A stretch of DNA of 37,801 bases. It comes from a virus. The stretch lies in the IMG/VR virus record IMGVR_UViG_3300028840_001389, positions 1 through 37,801 of that record; one strand, written 5' to 3'. The number at the start of each line of letters is the position of its first letter. The stretch's first letter is position 1. Positions 29,140 through 36,385 of this stretch are shown here, piece by piece. Position numbers and translations under genes: made by a program. The notes under the pieces were generated by a model. It saw nothing but the letters and a program-made list of their open reading frames with translations, was not told the origin of the DNA and did not search any database.

Positions 29140-30051
29140 ATGGAGCGCGTGGCTGAATCGAAGCGATGCGGCCAGTGTAAGTCCAAGATGCTCGCCAGCG
29201 ACATTTCCGTCATCATCGCGGCGTGTAACGAGCCGGACTTGCCGAATACCGTGGCGAACATCCGCGAGACGTGTCCCGGCGCGGAGATCATCGTCGTGGA
29301 CGACATGAGCGAACGGCGCGTGGACGGCGCGGCGGTCTACAACATTACACGTCAGGGCTGCGCGGGCAGCAGACACATCGGGGCATTGGCCGCACATGGA
29401 CGTGTGCTGTTTTTCACCGACGCACACATGCGGTTCAAGACGAACGACATCACGCGGATATGCGCCGTTGCCAAGCGGACACGGGGCTTCGCCTACGGCG
29501 GCTGCAATAACCATTTCGGTGCGCGGCTGGAAGTGAACGACAAGGGGCTGCTGCAAGTCTACTGGCGCGGCGCGGACAAGGGCGACGTGGCGCGAACGAC
29601 GGGCATGATGGGCGCGTGCTACGCGATACCAAAAGACGTGCTTGAACGCATGGGCGGCTGGCTGGCGCTGTCGGGCACGACGGGCCATTCCGAGTGCGCC
29701 ATGTCCATCCTCGCGGCGAAGTGCTGCGTGCCGATCACGCTGACCCGCACGGTGAACGTGACGCACGAGTTCCGCGACCCCGGCAACGCGCCGTACACGA
29801 ACACGCGAGGGCAGCAAGACCTGCAAATGGCGTCCATGTACCGGATACTCTTCGAGAATCCGGCGTATGAGATGTTCGCGGGCCACATGGCCGACGCGGG
29901 TGTGTCGCGTGCGGTACTTGACGCGGTGTCGCAATCTGCCGAACTACGGGAGTACGGCAGGCGGATACGGGAACGCTGCCTGCTGTCCGACGAAGCGTTT
30001 CTAAGATTGTGCGGGAACTGGCGGAGGGAGACAGGTGATGTTGACCGATGA
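29140..30051 (+). CDS. Glycosyltransferase with polypeptide GalNAc-transferase-like motifs
   Basis: About 303 residues; a GTG at 29062 (inside the phosphoesterase end) is an alternative start. The GT-A fold shows DISVIIAACNEPDLPNT and AEIIVVDDMSERR. The metal motif is D-A-H (FFTDAHMRF, nt 29419-29427), not the usual D-x-D, as in polypeptide GalNAc-transferases (GT27). Two further GT27-like stretches follow: GMMGACYAIPKDVLERMGGW and VTHEFRDPGNAPYT; in GT27 the His there completes the metal site. GT27 enzymes put the first sugar on Thr/Ser of proteins. The poly-Thr protein lies 1.6 kb upstream, an obvious candidate substrate. No lectin domain or membrane anchor is seen. Confidence 0.78.
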   Translation: MERVAESKRCGQCKSKMLASDISVIIAACNEPDLPNTVANIRETCPGAEIIVVDDMSERRVDGAAVYNITRQGCAGSRHIGALAAHGRVLFFTDAHMRFKTNDITRICAVAKRTRGFAYGGCNNHFGARLEVNDKGLLQVYWRGADKGDVARTTGMMGACYAIPKDVLERMGGWLALSGTTGHSECAMSILAAKCCVPITLTRTVNVTHEFRDPGNAPYTNTRGQQDLQMASMYRILFENPAYEMFAGHMADAGVSRAVLDAVSQSAELREYGRRIRERCLLSDEAFLRLCGNWRRETGDVDR

Positions 30052-30232
30052 CGAAAAGCAGTTTATGAGCGATGCGGCCATGAGGTATGTGCAGGGCCGG
30101 GCGTCCTCGTTCAACGGCCTACATTGGACGGATACCACTGCCGACTGGGCGTTTACGGTGGCGCGCCAAATGCTCCACGCGCGACGGAGAGCAATCACAA
30201 CCGAAACCAATAACAAAAAGGAGGGGAACTGA
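30038..30232 (+). CDS. Small hypothetical protein
   Basis: A 64-residue helical protein. GGAGGG at 30024-30029 fits ATG 30038 and not the GTG three bases earlier. It overlaps the glycosyltransferase end by 14 bp, and its stop region carries AAGGAGGG for the next gene. Charged, no Cys. Function unknown. Confidence 0.5.
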   Translation: MLTDDEKQFMSDAAMRYVQGRASSFNGLHWTDTTADWAFTVARQMLHARRRAITTETNNKKEGN

Positions 30233-30732
30233 TGCACAGGGAAAGCCACGACGGCATAGCGAAACTGATGGACAAGTACCTTACCGACTGGCGCGGCGAG
30301 AAGTACGCCGTTGTGGACGTGGGGTCACAGGACGTGAACGGGACGTACCGCGACCTGATGGACGACAAGTGGAGCTACATCGGCGTAGACGTGACGACTG
30401 GCAAGAACGTGGACGTGGTGATGAAGAATGACATGGAGATTCCCCTGCCCGACGTGAGCGCGGACTTGGTGCTGTGCGGACAGGTGTTGGAACACTCGCG
30501 GAATCCGTGGCGGATTGTCTGCGAGATTGGCCGGATACTGCGGTCTGGCGGGTATGCGTTTGTCGTAGCACCGAGGCGATTCCACACCCACCGCTACCCG
30601 CTGGACTGCTTTCGTATCTTGGAGGACGGGATGCGCGCCCTGCTGGAGCAGGGCGGCATGGAAGTGGTCGAGGCATACGAAGCCCCAATGCGCTGCGGCG
30701 TGGACTGCTGGGGCGTCGGGAGGAAGAAATGA
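30232..30732 (+). CDS. SAM-dependent methyltransferase (Methyltransf_11-like)
   Basis: A 166-residue class I methyltransferase. AVVDVGSQDVNGTYRDLM is motif I, IGVDVTTGKNVDVV the second strand, then LVLCGQVLEHSRNPWRIVCEI and LRSGGYAFVVAPRRFHTH. It is short and compact, like phage and cell-surface sugar methyltransferases. It sits between two glycosyltransferases, so glycan O-methylation is a reasonable inference. ATGA-coupled to the next gene. Confidence 0.82.
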   Translation: MHRESHDGIAKLMDKYLTDWRGEKYAVVDVGSQDVNGTYRDLMDDKWSYIGVDVTTGKNVDVVMKNDMEIPLPDVSADLVLCGQVLEHSRNPWRIVCEIGRILRSGGYAFVVAPRRFHTHRYPLDCFRILEDGMRALLEQGGMEVVEAYEAPMRCGVDCWGVGRKK

Positions 30733-31670
30733 GCACACCGAAATTCAGCGTCGTGTACTACTCTGACGAGCGTGCAAGCGGCGTGTTGCGGGAATACTGC
30801 CTGAGCGTGTTGTATTCAGCGGTGCGCGCCACGGGCGGCGAGGTTGTCGAGATGGTTGGCCCGCGCAAGTACAAGAAGGCGCACGAGGACATCTATCGGA
30901 AAATCATAGACGGGTTGCGCAAGGCGCAATCAGACGACATTTATCTGGCCGAGGATGACGTGCTGTACCCAGCCGAACATTTCCAAACGGACTGGGGTGC
31001 CAAGATTTATTACAACCTGAATGTCATGGTTCTAAACGCACACGGGTTTTTCCCGCGCCATACCGCGCTGTTGAGTGGCCTGTGCGGTGATAAGGGGTCG
31101 GTGTGGGCGGCGATTGAAAAGAAGTTGCAGGAGACGGAACAGAGTGCGGGCGGGCCAGCATGGGCCGAACCGGACTCAACGAACCAAGTCTTTTCTTCTG
31201 TGCCCATTGTAGACATTCGCCACGGCAGCAACCTGACGGGAATGCGCGAACCGAAAGACGGTCAATATCTCCAAGAGATTGAACACTGGGGCAAGGCGGC
31301 GGACTATGCCTTCCTGTTCAACGGGTGCGCCAAGGGCGACGCGCCCGTGCCCGCGCCGAAGCCCGTGAAAGTCAAGCGGCCCGACGTGGTGGCGTCGAAC
31401 TGCTGCGTCGGCACGGACAATTCGGGTTACGTTCGCATCAACGGGGACTGGTATCAGGTGGTGTTCTTGGAAGCGAAGCGGCACGACAACGGCACGTCGG
31501 ATTACCTTGTCGGCTCATGGCAGGCGAAGGCGTGTCATCGGTGCGGCGCACGGCTCGGCAAAGAGACCCAACCATACGCATGGGGGCGTATGGCGCAGAT
31601 AGACGACAACATCATGGCAGTATGGGGCGAGCAACATGACTCTAAGCAACTCGGACTCGGCAGCGACTAG
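30729..31670 (+). CDS. Glycosyltransferase-like protein with C-terminal CxxC module
   Basis: A 313-residue protein. The N-terminal domain has a short GT-A character: FSVVYYSDERA, DDIYLAEDDVLYP (metal site EDD at 75-77), YYNLNVMVLNAHGFF and VDIRHGSNLTG. Phage proteins with this order are usually annotated as glycosyltransferases. A Pro/Lys linker follows (about 206-218), then a 40-residue module GYVRINGDWYQVVF...SWQAKACHRCG, shared with the broken gene at 28107. The module may bind the target protein. Enzyme activity is inferred from the EDD motif and neighbours. Its end overlaps the fibre gene by 35 bp. Confidence 0.65.
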   Translation: MSTPKFSVVYYSDERASGVLREYCLSVLYSAVRATGGEVVEMVGPRKYKKAHEDIYRKIIDGLRKAQSDDIYLAEDDVLYPAEHFQTDWGAKIYYNLNVMVLNAHGFFPRHTALLSGLCGDKGSVWAAIEKKLQETEQSAGGPAWAEPDSTNQVFSSVPIVDIRHGSNLTGMREPKDGQYLQEIEHWGKAADYAFLFNGCAKGDAPVPAPKPVKVKRPDVVASNCCVGTDNSGYVRINGDWYQVVFLEAKRHDNGTSDYLVGSWQAKACHRCGARLGKETQPYAWGRMAQIDDNIMAVWGEQHDSKQLGLGSD

Positions 31671-32661
31671 TGCGGACAATGCGTGGGACGAATCGGATCA
31701 GGGCAGTCAGTATCAGGACGACATAGACGACCTGATTGAGAGCACCCGCAAGGGCGTGCGCGAGCGCGCGAACGTCGAGCACTACGCGCACGCGGACGAA
31801 ACGGGGAAAGAAAACCTCTGGCGGCACCGGAAGGAATCCGGTCGCAGCAACTACGGGCTGGCCGCGAACAAGCCGTCCACGGCGGCGGCGGGTATGCAGG
31901 ACGGCGCGTTGTACTACGAGACCGACACCGGCCTGCTCAAGAAATACAACTACACGGACGAGGCGTGGACGACCGTGGGCACGCCGAACCACTCCGCCGC
32001 CGTCACGACCTACACGACGGGCACAATAGACGTAACGAACGCCAGCGCGACGGTCGCAGGCAACAGCACGGCATGGAGCGGGAACATCGCGGCGAATGAC
32101 ATCCTGCTCGGCCCGGACAGCGAATACTACGTCATTTCCAGCGTGGACAGCAACACGCAGATCACGCTCGACCGCGTGTACGACGGCACGACGGCATCGG
32201 GCCAGAGCTACACGGTGTACCTTGACGGGCATCCGGCGTATCTGCCGAAGGGCGGCGGCACGGTGGACGGGACGCTGACGCTGGCCGGGAGCCTTGCGAT
32301 GGGCAGCAGCAAAATCACGGGGTTGGCTGCAGCGACCGAGAACGGCGACGCGGTGCGGTACGAGCAAGTCATTGGCGTATTCGCCAAGGTGGCGACGGGC
32401 ACCTACACGGGCGACGCCACGGCCTCGCACGCGATTACCGGCCTGAGTTGGCAGCCGAAGAAAGTCACCGTGTACGCCCAATATCAGGGACACCTGCCCG
32501 TAGTCAAGACTAACCAAGACGGCCTCTACGCGAAGGACGCGGCGGGCAACTGGCTGACGACGTTCATTATATCGCTCGACGCGGCGGGCTTTACCGTCGG
32601 CAATCACGCCTACGTCAACGGCAGCGGGGTTACTTACACCTACATAGCGGAAACGTGGTAA
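31636..32661 (+). CDS. Tail fibre / receptor-binding type protein
   Basis: A 341-residue protein. The N-terminus is charged and helical (DDIDDLIESTRKGVRERANV), then beta-rich repeats (VTTYTTGTIDVTNASATVAG and DSEYYVISSVDSNTQITLDR), then LAGSLAMGSSKITGLAAATE, a sequence typical of phage tail fibres just before the shaft. The C-terminus ends in strand-rich segments. It is rich in Thr, Ser and Asn, which makes it another possible glycosylation target. TAATG-coupled to the next gene. Confidence 0.7.
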   Translation: MTLSNSDSAATSADNAWDESDQGSQYQDDIDDLIESTRKGVRERANVEHYAHADETGKENLWRHRKESGRSNYGLAANKPSTAAAGMQDGALYYETDTGLLKKYNYTDEAWTTVGTPNHSAAVTTYTTGTIDVTNASATVAGNSTAWSGNIAANDILLGPDSEYYVISSVDSNTQITLDRVYDGTTASGQSYTVYLDGHPAYLPKGGGTVDGTLTLAGSLAMGSSKITGLAAATENGDAVRYEQVIGVFAKVATGTYTGDATASHAITGLSWQPKKVTVYAQYQGHLPVVKTNQDGLYAKDAAGNWLTTFIISLDAAGFTVGNHAYVNGSGVTYTYIAETW

Positions 32662-34196
32662 TGGCGAACGCACAGTTCTTCCAGATCGCCGCGCCTGCGG
32701 CGGGGCTGAATCAGGAAGACCCGCCGACGATGATTGGCGGGGACGAGACGCCCCGCGTGCAGAATGTGCGGTTCCGTGGCGGTGAGGTATTCAAGCGGCG
32801 CGGCTACACGACGCTGATGAGCGCGTCTATGGCCTCGACGCCCGTGCTGCTGAACGACTTCGACCGGCTCGCGGGTTCCACGACGGCGATGATGGCGACG
32901 CTCTCCAACCTCTACAAGTGGACAGGCGCGACATTCACGTCCGTCAAGTCGGGGTTGAGCGGCACGGTCGGCGGGCGGCACTCGGCTTGCACGATGAACG
33001 ATACATGGATTTACACGAACGGCGTTGACCACGTTCAGGTATGGACGGGCACGGGTAATGCCTCCGACCTCGCGGGCGGCGACGATTACCAGACGCCGAC
33101 GTACCATCTGTGCCGCGCCGTGGTGACGTTTGCCGACCGGCTGCTGCTGCTCGGCACGAACGAGGACGGGACAAGCTATCCGTACCGTATCCGTTGGAGC
33201 GAACTCGGCAAGACCGACGAGTACGACACGTCGGCGGGCGGCGGGTATTTCGACTTGGAGGGCGACCCGACGGGCGCGCAGTGCGGCGTGCCGATAGGCG
33301 CGTGGCTCGCCGTCTATTGCGGGAATCGCATTTACATCGGGCAGTACGTCGGCGGGCTGGCGGTGTTTCGGTTTGACGTGGCGGTGCCGAACAAGGGCAC
33401 GCTCGCGCCGCGCACGGTGATTGACCTCGGCTTCGACCACATCTTCATGGGGCAGGACGACGTGTACCTGTTCAACGGCACGGCGCTGACGGGCGTGGGC
33501 GGGCGCATCCGCGACGACCTGTTCAAGAACGTGTCGCGCACGAATTTCCCCAAGTGCTTCGCCATGCTGAACGAGGACGAACATTTGTACTATCTGTACG
33601 TTCCTTACGGGGAGTCGGGCGGGAAAATCAACCGGCAGTATGTCTACGACTACCAGCAGGACAGGTGGACGATTGACACGATAGAGAACCTGACGGCGGC
33701 GAGCGCGTTGGAACTCGGCTCACGCGGCACGATTGACGAACTGCCGTCGGACAAAACGATTGACGAGATGGACCACGAGCCGATAGACGCCTTGGGCGGG
33801 TTCGAGGGCCGCAACTTCCGCTGCTTCGCCAACAGCGGCGGGTACATTTTCAAGGATGACCTGGTGTCGCTCGACGACAACGGGACGGCGATAGACGCGC
33901 GCTGGGAGTCCAAGGACTTGGTGCTCGACGACCGTTATGTGAACCACTACAAGCGCATTATTGAGATCATGTTCGAGGCCAAGGGCGCGAGCGTGGACGT
34001 GGCGTACTCGACCGACTTGGGCGCGACGTGGACGGAGGCGGGCGACCAGACGCTTGTGAGCGACTACGCCCGGTACAGCTTCTATGTGGACACCGTGGGG
34101 CGGCAGTTGCGGCTCCGGTTCAAGAACGACAACAGCGGCGAGCGGTTCTGGCTGCGCTGGCTGGGCGTGCGCTATACGGTGGGTTCAGACCGATGA
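32661..34196 (+). CDS. Propeller-like tail protein (P22 gp10 position)
   Basis: A 511-residue protein; ATG 32661 overlaps the fibre stop (TAATG). It begins QIAAPAAGLNQEDPPTMIGG and has DETPRVQNVRFRGGEVFKRR, known from podovirus tail proteins, followed by many strand repeats with W and Y (LYKWTGATFTSVKSG, NDTWIYTNGVDHVQVW, WLAVYCGNRIYIGQYV, MGQDDVYLFNGTALTG). This indicates a beta-propeller in the tail channel or hub. In P22-like gene order this is the gp10-type stabilisation place. Assignment is by pattern and order. Confidence 0.7.
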   Translation: MANAQFFQIAAPAAGLNQEDPPTMIGGDETPRVQNVRFRGGEVFKRRGYTTLMSASMASTPVLLNDFDRLAGSTTAMMATLSNLYKWTGATFTSVKSGLSGTVGGRHSACTMNDTWIYTNGVDHVQVWTGTGNASDLAGGDDYQTPTYHLCRAVVTFADRLLLLGTNEDGTSYPYRIRWSELGKTDEYDTSAGGGYFDLEGDPTGAQCGVPIGAWLAVYCGNRIYIGQYVGGLAVFRFDVAVPNKGTLAPRTVIDLGFDHIFMGQDDVYLFNGTALTGVGGRIRDDLFKNVSRTNFPKCFAMLNEDEHLYYLYVPYGESGGKINRQYVYDYQQDRWTIDTIENLTAASALELGSRGTIDELPSDKTIDEMDHEPIDALGGFEGRNFRCFANSGGYIFKDDLVSLDDNGTAIDARWESKDLVLDDRYVNHYKRIIEIMFEAKGASVDVAYSTDLGATWTEAGDQTLVSDYARYSFYVDTVGRQLRLRFKNDNSGERFWLRWLGVRYTVGSDR

Positions 34197-34468
34197 GGAC
34201 GACGAGTTTCCCGAACTTCCCGCCCGTGCCGAAGCTCGACGACGCGAAGGCGCAGCGGTATCTGGCGGAGTTGCACCGTGCGCTGATTGTATGGGCGCAG
34301 GGCGTGTACGAGGACTTGGCGCAGGGCAAGGCGACACTGACGGCGTTTTCCACACTGCCGACGACGGCGGGCGTGGACGAGAATCAGGTGGTGGTACGCA
34401 CGGACGGCGGGAACGAGGCGTTGTACGTCAACGTGGACGGCACCATGAAATCGGCATCTTTGAGTTAG
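34193..34468 (+). CDS. Small tail/virion protein
   Basis: A 91-residue protein with an ATGA overlap. A helix (DDAKAQRYLAELHRALIVWA) leads to a small beta unit that ends NEALYVNVDGTMKSAS. Short proteins with this plan lie beside podovirus tail-hub genes. No precise role. Confidence 0.5.
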   Translation: MRTTSFPNFPPVPKLDDAKAQRYLAELHRALIVWAQGVYEDLAQGKATLTAFSTLPTTAGVDENQVVVRTDGGNEALYVNVDGTMKSASLS

Positions 34469-34478
34469 GGGCGCGACA

Positions 34479-35456
34479 ATGGGATTCAGTTTTAGCAACG
34501 CGCTGGGCAAACTGACGGGCGGGCTGTTCGATTCGCCCGACAAGTTGAAAGTGGGGTCAACACTTTCGGGCAATCAGCGGGGCGTATCCAATCTGTTGAG
34601 CACATACTTACAGGAGCGGATTAGGAAGGGGCTGCCCGCTTATGGGGGCCAGCGTGTCGCGCCGTTGTCCGGCATGGAGCAGTCCGCGCAGGGGATGCTC
34701 GGTCGGTACATGGGCGGGCTGGGCGCGTACATGCCGCAGCGACAGGCGGCATATGCGTCTACGCTGGCGGGCAACGCCGTCGGCGGCGTGAACCCGCAGG
34801 AGCGCATCGGACAGTACCACCAGAACGTCGGGAAATACTGGCAGAACCAGTTCAAGGACTTGAGCACGCAGGCCAAGGAGGACGCTTACGCGACCAGCGG
34901 CGGGCGGAGCGGCAGCGCAATGAATCGGGCCTTGGCAAGTTCGGCGGAGAATGTCGCGGGCCAGATCGGGCTGGGCGCACAGAGCGTGTACGAGCAGGCG
35001 TTGGCCGACCAGCAGGCGCGGGATCTGTTCAACGCACAGGCGCGAATCGCCGCCGCGCAATCCGACGACCCGCAACGCTCGGCGATGTTACAAAACGTCA
35101 TGGCCGGGATGGAATACGGCGCGCTGCCGCGTGAATTGGCGCAGGCCGCGCTGGACACCGATTACCAGATGTGGATGCAGGAACAGCCGGAATACAGCCC
35201 CATCATTCAGCAGGCGTTGGCGTATCTCGGCACGCCGATGACGACTAGCTATCTTGAACCGCAGGTGGGGTTGTTGGGCCAGTTGCAACGCGGCACGGGG
35301 CAGTTTGCGGACACCTTGGCAAATCTCAACGCCATGTGGCGCGGCCAGCCCAGCGTACAGACGCAAGCACAGTCGAAATCGGGCGGGTCTAGTGGCGGGT
35401 TCGGGCTGAGTAGTCTGATGGGGGGTGCAGGCCCGTTTGGCGGTCTGTTGTTCTGA
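34479..35456 (+). CDS. Putative ejection/internal virion protein (P22 gp7-like position)
   Basis: A 325-residue protein. It starts GFSFSNALGKLTGGLF and is rich in Ala, Gly, Gln. Helical stretches carry Gln/Ala repeats (PQRQAAYASTLAGNAV, QNQFKDLSTQAKEDAY, RALASSAENVAGQI). The C-terminus is Gly/Ser-rich (SKSGGSSGGFGLSSLM). The pattern, the lack of Cys and the place after the tail-hub genes fit a DNA-ejection protein that leaves the virion with the DNA to build a channel across the cell envelope. Assignment is inference. Confidence 0.62.
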   Translation: MGFSFSNALGKLTGGLFDSPDKLKVGSTLSGNQRGVSNLLSTYLQERIRKGLPAYGGQRVAPLSGMEQSAQGMLGRYMGGLGAYMPQRQAAYASTLAGNAVGGVNPQERIGQYHQNVGKYWQNQFKDLSTQAKEDAYATSGGRSGSAMNRALASSAENVAGQIGLGAQSVYEQALADQQARDLFNAQARIAAAQSDDPQRSAMLQNVMAGMEYGALPRELAQAALDTDYQMWMQEQPEYSPIIQQALAYLGTPMTTSYLEPQVGLLGQLQRGTGQFADTLANLNAMWRGQPSVQTQAQSKSGGSSGGFGLSSLMGGAGPFGGLLF

Positions 35457-35485
35457 CCGTTTGTAAAAGAGAAAAGGAATAGACA

Positions 35486-36385
35486 ATGCCAGGACGAGCA
35501 GGTTTTGGAATTGAACCCTATGTGCCGCGTGCGGCGTTGGCATGGACGGCGGCAGGGCAAAACGCAGCCAGACTCGGCGGAGAACAGGCCGACCGCGAGC
35601 AGCGACACGCGCTCACGTCGCTGAAGCTCGTACAGACCGCGATACAGCAACTCGTGGCACGCGGCGACCAGCAGGCGGCGCAGCAACTCGCGGCATCCGC
35701 GCAACCGCTGATGCAGAAGCTCGGTGTGCCGAACGCGGGCGCGGTAGCGGGCGTTATGTCAACCGGCCAGAGCGAGGCGGAAAAATTCCAAACTTCGCTC
35801 GGACGGCTCGGACAGGAACTCGACGTGCGCGGAAAGGCCGACCTGAAAACCGCACGCGGCAAGGCCGACATTGCGGTAGGCAAGGCGGCGCGCGAGCGTG
35901 AGGCGGAAGAGGCGTGGCGGAACGAACCCGTTGCTGCCGGGCGCGGGATGCTCAGGGAAGGGTATGCCGAACCGCGCTGGAAGCGGGACGCCGGGCGAGC
36001 CGCCACGGCAAAAGGCATGGAGGAGCGAGCCACGGGCGAATACGACGTGCGGAAGACGACGGCGGAACTGAATCGTGCGCGCGCCAAGACCGAAGGCAAG
36101 GGCAAGGCCCCGTCCACGATGGATATTCAGCGGCGTGTCGAGTGGGAAGTGGACGATATAGACGAGGAAATCAAGGCGCTCCGAGACCTCTACGCGACCA
36201 CACTGGACAGAGCGGCGCAAGCCGACATCCTGGCACAAATCAAGGCGCTACTCAAGAAGCGGGCACAGGTGCGGCGTGCCGCGTTTGAGAAACAGAGCGT
36301 GCATCTTGGCGGCGTGAGCGCGGAGTTGAACGAACTCATGAACATCGGGTCGGGCGTACAGGGCGCACCCTTGGGGTTACAATGA
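35486..36385 (+). CDS. Putative internal virion protein, coiled coil
   Basis: A 299-residue protein. N-terminal AGFGIEPYVPRAALAWTAAG, then long helices (REQRHALTSLKLVQTAIQQL; RGDQQAAQQLAASAQPLMQK), a charged Ala/Lys/Arg/Glu middle part with GKADLKTARGKADIAVGKAA, and a C-terminal coiled coil (DDIDEEIKALRDLYATTLDR). It lies second of three genes in the ejection-protein place (P22 gp20-like). ATGA-coupled to the next gene. Confidence 0.58.
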   Translation: MPGRAGFGIEPYVPRAALAWTAAGQNAARLGGEQADREQRHALTSLKLVQTAIQQLVARGDQQAAQQLAASAQPLMQKLGVPNAGAVAGVMSTGQSEAEKFQTSLGRLGQELDVRGKADLKTARGKADIAVGKAAREREAEEAWRNEPVAAGRGMLREGYAEPRWKRDAGRAATAKGMEERATGEYDVRKTTAELNRARAKTEGKGKAPSTMDIQRRVEWEVDDIDEEIKALRDLYATTLDRAAQADILAQIKALLKKRAQVRRAAFEKQSVHLGGVSAELNELMNIGSGVQGAPLGLQ

